Shown here in pieces: positions 56,910 to 64,000 of a stretch of 64,000 nt of DNA. The DNA is from Streptomyces phaeoluteigriseus (GTDB lineage Bacteria > Actinomycetota > Actinomycetes > Streptomycetales > Streptomycetaceae). Made by a program: the position numbers and the translations under genes. The stretch is from positions 175,209 to 239,208 of the forward strand of contig NZ_MPOH02000016.1 in assembly GCF_001896135.2 (NCBI RefSeq), given 5' to 3'. Under the pieces are notes generated by a model. That model did no database searches. It was not told the DNA's origin and saw only the letters and a program-made list of their open reading frames with translations. The stretch's first letter is position 1. Each line of letters starts with the position of its first letter.

Positions 56910-58582
56910 CGGAAGTCCTCCTCGCGGTACTCGTCCGCCGAGCCCGCGGCCGTCGCCTCGCGCAGCTCGATGCGGCGGATCTTGCCGGAGACGGTCTTGG
57001 GCAGCGGCGCGAACTCCAGGCGCCGGATGCGCTTGTAGGGCGCCAGGACCTCCCGGGAGTGTTCGAACAGCGCCTTCGCGGTGCCGGGACCGGGTTCCCA
57101 GCCCTCGGCCAGGACGACGTACGCCTTGGGCACGGCCAGCCGCAGCTCGTCCGGGGCGGGCACGACGGCCGCCTCGGCCACCGCCTCGTGCTCCAGCAGC
57201 GCGCTCTCCAGCTCGAAGGGGCTGATCTTGTAGTCGGAGGCCTTGAAGACGTCGTCGCCGCGCCCGACGTAGGTGACGTAGCCGTTCTCGTCGCGTTCCC
57301 CGATGTCGCCGGTGCGGTAGTAGCCGCCCGCCATCGACTCCGCCGTCCGGTCGGCGTCGCCGTGATAACCGGTCATCAGGCCGACCGGCCGGACAGACAG
57401 GTCGAGCGCGATCTCGCCCTCCGTGACGCCGGGCGCGCCGGACACCGGGTCGAGCAGTTCGACGCGGTAGCCGGGGCTCGGGCGGCCCATCGAGCCGGTC
57501 TTCAGCGGCTGGCCGGGGCTGTTGGCGATCTGCACGGCCGTCTCCGTCTGGCCGAAGCCGTCCCGGATGGTCACGCCCCAGGCCCGCCGGACCTGCTCGA
57601 TGACCTCGGGGTTGAGCGGCTCCCCCGCGGCGACCGCCTCGCGCGGCGGGGTGCGCAGCTGGATGAGGTCGGCCTGGATGAGCATGCGCCACACGGTCGG
57701 CGGGGCGCAGAAGGTCGTCACGCCCGCGCGGTCCATCTCCGCCATCAGCCGGGTCGGGTCGAAGCGCGTGTAGTTGTGGATGAAGACGGTTGCCTCGGCG
57801 TTCCACGGGGCGAAGAGGTTCGACCAGGCGTGCTTGGCCCAGCCGGGTGAGGAGATGTTCAGATGCACGTCACCGGGTTGGAGGCCGATCCAGTACATGG
57901 TCGACAGGTGCCCGATCGGATACGACACGTGCGTGTGCTCGACGAGCTTGGGGCGGGCCGTCGTACCGGAGGTGAAGTACAGCATCAGCGGGTCGTCGGC
58001 GAGGGTGGGCCCGTCGGGCAGGAACTCGGCGGAGGCGGTGTACGCGTCCTCGTAGCGCTGCCAGCCCTCGGGCACGCCGCCGACGGCGAGGCGCGTGTAG
58101 CCGCCGGGCACGTCGTCGAACTTGCCAGCGTCCTCGGCGCGCACCACGACGTGGCCGACCCGGCCGCGCTCGACGCGGTCGCGCAGGTCGGCGGGGCCGA
58201 GCAGCGGGGTCGCCGGGATGACGACCGCGCGCAGCTTGATCGCGGCGAGGGCCGTCTCCCACAGTTCGGCCTGGTTGCCGAGCATGACGAGGATCCGGTC
58301 CTCGGCACCGACTCCCCGCTCGCGCAGCAGGTTGGCGACCCGGTCGGACCGCTCGGACAGCTCGGCGAAGGTGAGGCGGACCTCGGAGCCGTCCTCCTCG
58401 ACGATGTGCAGCGCGATGCGGTCGTTGCCGTCCGCGATGACGTCGAACCAGTCGAGGGCCCAGTTGAAGTGCGCGGGCCGCGGCCAGTCGAAACCGTCGT
58501 AAGCGGCCTCGTAATCCTCTCGGTGGGCCAGCAGGAAGTCCCGTGCCCTGCGGAACTGCTCCGTCGCCGTCGCCGTCGTCAT
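56906..58582 (-). CDS. AMP-binding acyl-CoA synthetase (medium-chain/aromatic type)
   Basis: 558 residues from ATG 58582 with AGGAGGACAG, a near-perfect ribosome site. Motifs are LMLYFTSGTTARPKLVEHTH, IRDGFGQTETAVQIAN, YYRTGDIGERDENGYVTYVGR and the C-terminal KTVSGKIRRIEL. The substrate region around HAWSNLFAPWNAEATVF resembles AcsM/benzoate-type medium-chain synthetases. It is the first gene of a two-gene unit with the FadD-like enzyme. The divergent GAF-LuxR gene 124 bp away is the obvious candidate regulator. Confidence 0.93.
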   Translation of the reverse strand: MTTATATEQFRRARDFLLAHREDYEAAYDGFDWPRPAHFNWALDWFDVIADGNDRIALHIVEEDGSEVRLTFAELSERSDRVANLLRERGVGAEDRILVMLGNQAELWETALAAIKLRAVVIPATPLLGPADLRDRVERGRVGHVVVRAEDAGKFDDVPGGYTRLAVGGVPEGWQRYEDAYTASAEFLPDGPTLADDPLMLYFTSGTTARPKLVEHTHVSYPIGHLSTMYWIGLQPGDVHLNISSPGWAKHAWSNLFAPWNAEATVFIHNYTRFDPTRLMAEMDRAGVTTFCAPPTVWRMLIQADLIQLRTPPREAVAAGEPLNPEVIEQVRRAWGVTIRDGFGQTETAVQIANSPGQPLKTGSMGRPSPGYRVELLDPVSGAPGVTEGEIALDLSVRPVGLMTGYHGDADRTAESMAGGYYRTGDIGERDENGYVTYVGRGDDVFKASDYKISPFELESALLEHEAVAEAAVVPAPDELRLAVPKAYVVLAEGWEPGPGTAKALFEHSREVLAPYKRIRRLEFAPLPKTVSGKIRRIELREATAAGSADEYREEDFR

Positions 58583-58705
58583 CTGTCCTCCTGGTTGCCG
58601 GGCCATTGCCGGGCGGCTCTCTGCCATCGTGTAATCCGTGATGCGGGTCTCACCACCCCCGAACGGGGGTCACCGCGGCGAACCGCCGCGGAGAAGGGCG
58701 GGCAG

Positions 58706-59536
58706 GTGACAGCGGTGGACACGGCCGGGGCGATGGAGATGCGCGGTGCGCTGGCGCGGCTGCGGCGGGCGACGGGGCTGCCGGTCGCCTTCGGCGGGCT
58801 GGTCGAGCCGGGGCGCCGGCGGATGCGCATCAGCGAACTGAACGGCGTGGCCACACCGGCACTGCGCGGACTCGCGGTGACCTCGGGCAACGGCCTCGGC
58901 GGGAAAGCGGTCGCGCTGGCCCGACCGTGCGCCGTGACCGACTACTCCCTCTCCCGGCAGATCAGCCACGAGTACGACACGGCGGTCGCCGCGGAGGGGC
59001 TGCGCTCGGTCCTCGCGATCCCGGTGGTCGTACGCCGCCGGGTGCGCGGTGTCCTGTACGGCGCCCTGCGCACGGCCCAGCCGCTGGGCGACCGCACCCT
59101 GAACGCGGCCGTCGACGTGGCACGGGACGTAGAGCAGACGCTGGCGGTCGAGGACGAGGCCCGGGACCTGCTGACGGCGGCCCGCCCCGAGCCGCGGGGC
59201 GGGTCGGCGGCCGGCTGGGAGCAGGTACGGGAGGCCCACGCGGCCCTGCGTGCCCTCGCCCCGCGCATCGCCGACCCGCGGCTGCGCGCGGAGCTCCTCC
59301 AGGCCTGCGGGCTGCTCACCCGGGGCACGCCGCTGCCGGCGGTCGCCCTGGCGCCCCGTGAGCTGGACGTCCTGGCGTGCGTGGCGGCGGGCGCGACCAA
59401 CGCGATGGCCGCCGAGCGGCTGGGACTGCGCCCGGAGACGGTCAAGGGCTACCTCGGATCGGCGATGCGGAAACTGGGCGCCCACACCCGCGGGGAGGCG
59501 GTGGTCGCCGCACGCAGGACGGGGTTGCTGCCGTAG
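58706..59536 (+). CDS. GAF-domain LuxR-type regulator of the acyl-CoA synthetase unit
   Basis: 276 residues from GTG 58706 (VTAVDTAGAMEMRGAL). The N-terminal 150 residues (LPVAFGGLVEPGRRRMRISEL, GNGLGGKAVALARPCAVTDY, RSVLAIPVVVRRRVRGVLYGAL) have GAF-fold character and may bind a small ligand. The C-terminal LuxR HTH reads LAPRELDVLACVAAGATNAMAAERLGLRPETVKGYLGSAMRKLGAHTRGEAV. It is divergent from the synthetases and probably controls them in response to a carboxylate. The end of the gene is where a long repeat array begins. Confidence 0.9.
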   Translation: MTAVDTAGAMEMRGALARLRRATGLPVAFGGLVEPGRRRMRISELNGVATPALRGLAVTSGNGLGGKAVALARPCAVTDYSLSRQISHEYDTAVAAEGLRSVLAIPVVVRRRVRGVLYGALRTAQPLGDRTLNAAVDVARDVEQTLAVEDEARDLLTAARPEPRGGSAAGWEQVREAHAALRALAPRIADPRLRAELLQACGLLTRGTPLPAVALAPRELDVLACVAAGATNAMAAERLGLRPETVKGYLGSAMRKLGAHTRGEAVVAARRTGLLP

Positions 59537-59900
59537 TGCGGAGGGGCCGGCGTAGGAACGGGCAGCGGTCGGAGGAGCAGGGCTGCCGCCCGGGCAAAGA
59601 GCGGCCGCAGCAGGGCAGGGCCGCTGCCGTGGGAACGAGTGGCCGCGCACGGGGCTGCTGCCGTGGGAACGGGTTGCCGCGAGCGCGGCAGGGCTGCTGC
59701 CGAAGGGACCGGTCGCTGCCGTAGCGCGGGGTGGACGCCGTACGGAAAGGTTGCTGCCGTGGGCAGGCTGCTCGCTCGGGGTCCGGAACCGGTGCCGGGC
59801 GACTAGGTTGCTCCCTGGGACAGGGTTGCCGCGCCAGGAAACGGCCGCTGCCACAGGAAGCGGTTCCTGTCGGCGGAGACGGTTGCCGTCGCGGCGCCGT
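59522..59900. repeat. Degenerate GCTGCCG tandem array seeded at a stop codon
   Basis: Roughly ten irregular copies of GGGYTGCTGCCGTRGGAACG run from the GAF-LuxR C-terminus (GGGTTGCTGCCGTAG, stop TAG at 59534-59536) to near 59900. Copies near 59610-59640, 59655-59690 and 59745-59765 are the clearest. No reading frame in it looks coding. Confidence 0.8.
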
Positions 59901-60119
59901 GCCGATGGCGTGAAACGGCGGAACACGAGGTGCGGTGGAGGCCGTGAGGGAGCGTACGGATCAAGCCAGGGAGGGCCCGGGACGATGACTGTTCATTCAA
60001 ACGTCACCTCGATGAATTTCCGTATGCCCCAGTTGTTATCTCCCTCACGACGCCGTCCTTCCGGATTTCAAAGAGACGTTGCCTAGAATTTGGTCCGGAC
60101 ACGACACTCGGAGGGAGCG
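59901..60119. promoter_or_regulatory. Upstream region of the LAL regulator
   Basis: Lower-GC DNA (59990-60090) ahead of the LAL gene, including TAGAAT at 60084-60089 as a possible -10 with no good -35 at proper spacing. No dyad resembling the purine motifs is present. Beyond the array, nothing else is recognisable. Confidence 0.4.
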
Positions 60120-62934
60120 GTGACCGTGCGACGGGACTTCAAGGAGCCTGCCAGATGCCGCCCCGACCTGGTCATCGGCAGGGACGAGCTGTTCACGTCC
60201 GCCCATGAGCAGCTCACGCGCGGCGGCAGTGTGCTGCTGCACGGCCCGGCCGGAATAGGAAAATCGACCGTGCTGCGGGCATTGGCCGTGGAATACGGCG
60301 ACGCGGCACGCACCGTCCTGCGCTGCTCGGCCACCGAGTCCGAAAGCCACCTGCCCTTCCTGGCCCTGGCCGACCTGTTCGGCCTGGTCCTCGACGAGGT
60401 GGCGACAAGCTGCCCTCCGCCCAGCGCACCGCGCTGGAGTCGGCGCTGACCGGCCGTGGCGAATCGACTCTGCAGCGCGACGGCCTGGCCCTGCGCCTGG
60501 CGGTGCTCTCGGCGCTGCGCGCCCTCGCCGCCACCAGGCCCGTGCTGCTCGTCGCCGACGACATGCAGTGGCTCGACTCGGCCAGCGCCGAACTCCTCGG
60601 CTTCGCCGCCCGCCGCCTGGGCGACACCCCCGTGCAGCTGCTTTGTGCGGTCCGGACGAGGGACAGGAGTACGACCGTCAGCTACGCGCGTCCCCGCCCG
60701 ACACCCTCGCCGTCCGGCTGAACCCGCTCTCCCCCGCCCAGGTGTCCACCCTGCTCGACCACCGGGGCTACACCGACCTGCCCCGTTCGACGGTCCGCGA
60801 GATCCACCGCACCAGCGGCGGCAACCCCCTGTTCGCCCTGGAGCTGGGCCGTGCCCTCGGCGAGAACCCGACCCCGCCGCGTCCCGGCGAGCCGCTGCCG
60901 GTGCCGACCTCGCTGCGCGCCCTGGTGCTCAGCCGCCTCGACCTGCTGTCCGACGAGGCTCGCCGCACCCTGCTCGTGGCCAGCGCGGGCGCCCGTCCCA
61001 CGCTGGCGCTGCTGCACGCCGCCGGCCGGGAGAACGCCGAGGCGGAGACCGCCCAGGCGGCCGCGCTCGGGCTGCTGGCGACGGAGCCCGAGGGGCCGGC
61101 CGTACGGTTCGCGCATCCGTTGATCTCGGCGGCGCTGTACGCGGAGGCGCCGGCGCAGGAGCGACGGGCCGCGCACACCGCGCTGTCCACGGCGGCGTCC
61201 GACCCGATCGAGCGGGCCCGGCACCTCGCGCTGTCGACGAGCGGCACCGATCCGGAGGTGGCCGCCCGGCTCGCCGAGGCCGCCGCGCTGGCCCGGGACC
61301 GGGGGCGCGCCCTCGGTGGCCGCCTCGCTCGGGCTGCTCGCGGCCCGGCACACCCCCGCGGACGGCGGCCGGCCCCGGACGAGCGGCGGCTGGAGGCCGC
61401 CGAGGACGCGATCATCGCCGGCGAGGTGGACCTCGCCCGGGACATCGCCCGCGAGGTGCTGACCCGGGCGACGGCGCCGGCCGAGCGGGTGCGGGCCTGG
61501 ATGGTGGTGATCGAGGCGGCCGGGCAGGCGCTCGGTGACGTCGACGCCGTCTATCCGCAGGTGCTCGCCGACGCGGGCGACGATCCCGTGCTGCTCGCGC
61601 AGGTCCACTACCAGCTGGCCTGGCGCGGACTGGTCGTACAGGGGGATTTCGCGGAGGCCCGCGAGCAGGCCGCGCACGCCGCGAAGCTGGCCGCGCGCGG
61701 CGGGGACCGGCGCAACGAGCTGATGGCGCTGGCCCTCCAGGCCTCGACGGAGACGCTCATGGGCCACCCGGACGCGCCCGCGACGATCAAGCGGGCGCTG
61801 CGGGAGCCTCAGGACCCGTATGTGGCGTGCCATCACAACGGGACGGGCATGGCCAGGTTCCGCTGGCTGCTGATGAGCGATCAGCTGCCCGAGGCCCGTT
61901 CGACGATCACGGCGTTGCTCCGCGAGGCGCGCCGGCGCGGGATGGTCGAGAGCGAGGTGCACTTCCAGCGCTTCCTCGCCGAGACCGAACTGCGCTCCGG
62001 GCACTGCGGGCGCGCCCTGGACCTGGCCCGCGAGAGCCTGCGGCTGGCCCGCGACTCGGGTATCGGCCTGGGCGCCTCCGCGATGCTCACCTCCCTCGCC
62101 GAGGCGTCCGGCGGTGAGGTGGGCCGGGCGCTGGAGCTGGCCCGGGAGGCCACCGGGCGCGCCGAGGAGGACGGCGACCAGATGTACCTGTCGCGGGCCC
62201 TGGCAGCCCTGGGTCACGCCCAGTCGGTCGCCGGGGACGCCGCGGGCGCGGTGGCGTCGCTACGCCGGGTGCGGGAGCTGGAGGTGGGCCTCGGCATCAA
62301 CGACCCGGCCCGCGGCCGCTGGCAGGGCGACCTCGCCGAGGCGCTGGTCCGGGTGGGCGAGCCGGGTGAGGCGCAGGAACTCATCGACGTCACGCGCGCG
62401 CACGCGCTGCGGCTGGGCCGGGAGAGCATCCTGGCGGTGCTGGACCGGGCGGAGGCGCTGGTGCGGGCCGCGCAGGGCGACCAGGACGGTGCGCTGGTCC
62501 GTCTGACGTCCGTTCAGGACCGGTTCGCCAAGCTGGGATACGGGCTGGAGGAGGCGCGGGCGGCGTTCGCGATGGCCCGGCTGCGCACCCGGCGGCCGGG
62601 TCCGACGTCGTACGACGAGGCGGCGCGGTTGTTCCGGCGGTGCCGGGCGCTGCCGTGGCTGCGGCAGGTCGAGGCGGCCGCCGCGGAGGAGCCGGCCGGT
62701 ACGGCCGCCGTGCCCGCGCCGGTTCCCGCGTTCGACGCGCTGGAGGGGCTGGCGTCGATGGAGCGCCAGGTGGCCGCGCTGGTGATGGAGGGCGCCACCA
62801 ACCGGGAGATCGCCGCGCGCCTGTTCATCAGCGTCAAGACGGTGGAGGCGACCCTGACCCGGGTCTACCGCAAGCTGGGGATCCGCTCACGGGTGGACAT
62901 CGTCCGGCTGGCGGCGGGGCGCCACGCGAAGTGA
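60120..62934 (+). CDS. LAL-family AAA-ATPase LuxR regulator (several frame breaks)
   Basis: About 938 residues from GTG 60120, with ACTCGGAGGGAGCG upstream. The N-terminal AAA/STAND ATPase has Walker A LLHGPAGIGKSTVLRAL and Walker B VLLVADDMQWLDSAS. A long TPR-like helical middle follows (AREQAAHAAKLAARGG, ALDLARESLRLARDS). The C-terminal LuxR HTH is LEGLASMERQVAALVMEGATNREIAARLFISVKTVEATLTRVYRKLG. Frame breaks at 60404, 60655, and a +1/-1 pair near 61303 and 61370 interrupt the reading. Repairing each restores conserved sequence. LAL proteins are large sensors of metabolic state controlling sugar or secondary-metabolite genes. Confidence 0.85.
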
Positions 62935-62939
62935 GGGCC

Positions 62940-63067
62940 GCGCGGGTTCACTGACCGGGCGGGCCCGATGTCCGCGGGTTCCTGGACCGCGCGGGCCCGG
63001 TGTCCGTGGACTCACTGACCGCGCGGGCCCGATGTCCGCGGGCTCCCGGATCGCGCGGGACCGGTGA
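62940..63067. repeat. 32-bp tandem repeat, four copies, after the LAL gene
   Basis: Units at 62940, 62972, 63004 and 63036, each 32 bp, about 80 percent alike, with pattern CCGCGGGTTC...GACCGCGCGGGCCCGATGT. They are adjacent without spacers, starting 6 bp after the LAL stop codon. Confidence 0.9.
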
Positions 63068-63144
63068 GCGGCTTCCGGGGGCGCCGGTTACCGGGGCGAC
63101 CGAGGGTTTTCCCTCCCCAACTCCCTTAGGGGAGTCCCTCATTG

Positions 63145-63165
63145 GGACCGGGGTGCACCCGGTCC
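63145..63165. promoter_or_regulatory. Dyad upstream of the secreted trypsin
   Basis: GGACCGGG/CCCGGTCC arms (63145-63152 with 63158-63165) around a GTGCA centre, about 115 bp before the protease start. Ahead of it is a CCTTAGGGGAGTCCC stretch. A likely operator of a protease regulator. Confidence 0.55.
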
Positions 63166-63278
63166 TAGCGTAGGGGACGTGCCGCTCGCCGGGCACACGG
63201 GGGTCGGTCCCACGACTCCCGTGCAACCCCCCACACCCGCGCGACCCCCCACCGGCAGCTCCCTCAGCAAGGAGATCG

Positions 63279-64000
63279 ATGTTCGGGATCACCCGTGCCA
63301 GAAAGGCCGCGGCCCTCGTCGCGGCCTCGGCCGCCGCGGTCGCGACCGCGCTGCTCAGCGCCCCCACCGCTGTCGCGGCGCCCCAGCCGATCGTCGGTGG
63401 CACGACGACCACGACGACCGCGTACCCGTTCATGATGCAGATCACGGACGCCTCGCAGAACCAGTTCTGCGGCGGCACGCTCGTGTCGGCGACCAAGGTG
63501 GTCACCGCCGCCCACTGCATGGTCGGTGAAACGACCAGCAGTGTGCGGGTCGTCGGTGGCCGGACCTACCTCAACGGCACGAACGGCACGGTCAGCCGGG
63601 TCAGCAGGATCTGGGTCCACCCGGACTACACCGACGCCACCAACGGCGACGACGTGGCCGTCCTGACCCTGTCGACGTCGATGCCCTACACCAAGGCGTC
63701 GTACGTCACCTCCTCCCAGACCAGCCTGTACGCGGCCGGCACCACCGCCCGGGTGCTCGGCTGGGGCACGACCTCCGCGAGCGGCAGCTCCTCCAACCAG
63801 CTGCGCACCGCGACCGTGCCGATCGTGTCCAACTCCAGCTGCGCGAGCAGCTACGGCTCCGACTTCGTCGCGAGCGACATGGTCTGCGCCGGATACACGT
63901 CCGGCGGCGTGGACACCTGCCAGGGCGACAGCGGCGGTCCCCTGCTCATCGGGGGCGTCCTGGCAGGCATCACTTCATGGGGCGAGGGCTGCGCGGAAGC
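63279..64000 (+). CDS. Secreted trypsin-like serine protease (S1), truncated by window end
   Basis: From ATG 63279 with AAGGAG upstream, a Sec signal (MFGITRARKAAALVAASAAAV, cleavage near AVAAPQ) and short propeptide lead to IVGGTTTTTTAYPFM, the conserved mature N-terminus of chymotrypsin-fold enzymes. Catalytic residues are His in VTAAHCM, Asp in GDDVAVLTL and Ser in DTCQGDSGGPLL. VCAGYTSGGVDTC and SWGEGCA show trypsin-type Asp before the Ser loop. It matches the Streptomyces trypsin (SprT-like) and digests extracellular protein. The last part of the gene lies beyond 64000. Confidence 0.94.
   Translation, partial: MFGITRARKAAALVAASAAAVATALLSAPTAVAAPQPIVGGTTTTTTAYPFMMQITDASQNQFCGGTLVSATKVVTAAHCMVGETTSSVRVVGGRTYLNGTNGTVSRVSRIWVHPDYTDATNGDDVAVLTLSTSMPYTKASYVTSSQTSLYAAGTTARVLGWGTTSASGSSSNQLRTATVPIVSNSSCASSYGSDFVASDMVCAGYTSGGVDTCQGDSGGPLLIGGVLAGITSWGEGCAE

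Noticed and set aside
62940..63067. Four regular 32-bp units suggest a CRISPR array
   Set aside because: Units are contiguous with no unique spacers and vary in sequence, and there are no cas genes nearby.

Overview
This 64-kb window is high-GC (roughly 72-73 percent by eye) actinomycete DNA, almost certainly a Streptomyces chromosome arm. The signs are strong G/C third-position bias, GTG starts, ATGA/GTGA stop-start overlaps, a leaderless promoter, LuxR/LAL, HxlR, GntR and IclR regulators, an RNase Sa-like enzyme and a Streptomyces-type trypsin.

Layout. 1-3.4 kb: GlsB-like membrane protein (cut by the window edge), RNase J and a spermidine-synthase-like protein. 3.4-8.4 kb: coupled SNF2 helicase and SWIM zinc-finger protein. 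8.5-15.4 kb: sugar-uptake unit (ROK kinase, ABC ATPase, permease, binding lipoprotein, GntR regulator, Gfo/Idh dehydrogenase), bracketed by two copies of one palindromic operator. 15.6-21.1 kb: cytochrome P450, two-component system, RNase Sa-like enzyme, truncated RibD-type reductase and SDR. 21.6-28.2 kb: allantoicase, allantoinase, an IclR regulator (AllR-like) and malate synthase. 28.2-35.7 kb: SelW-like protein, HipA-like kinase, divergent IucA/IucC siderophore synthetases and a secreted VWA protein with its partner. 35.7-42.4 kb: aminotransferase, phosphatase, thioesterase, two HxlR regulators, MFS exporter and exonuclease. 42.4-54.2 kb: NCS2 purine permease, 8-oxoguanine-type deaminase, uricase, HIU hydrolase, OHCU decarboxylase, two small coupled genes, then hydroxypyruvate isomerase, tartronate semialdehyde reductase and glyoxylate carboligase. 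55-64 kb: two acyl-CoA synthetases, a GAF-LuxR regulator, a LAL regulator and the start of a secreted trypsin.

Main theme. The window holds most of a purine-to-central-carbon pathway: import of oxidised purine, deamination, urate to allantoin, allantoin to allantoate, then glyoxylate into malate (AceB) or tartronate semialdehyde and glycerate (Gcl, GlxR). These blocks lie up to 30 kb apart but share regulatory DNA. Eight near-identical 15-bp palindromes (TTCCR-N5-YRGAA) occur as four pairs. Each pair has exactly 21 bp between sites, and the pairs lie upstream of allR, aceB, hyi and gcl. A second palindrome (TCAAC-N5-RTTGA) precedes allB, aceB and uraD. I read the first as the operator of the IclR regulator encoded here. 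The second may belong to another regulator, possibly the small HTH protein beside uraD.

Caution. About fifteen reading-frame breaks, mostly single missing G or C in short runs, interrupt otherwise well-conserved genes. Such a density across unrelated housekeeping and accessory genes looks like uncorrected assembly indels rather than real decay. I list those genes once, over their full span, and give the break positions. Several short G/C-rich tandem arrays sit at or just beyond stop codons and are reported as unexplained structure.
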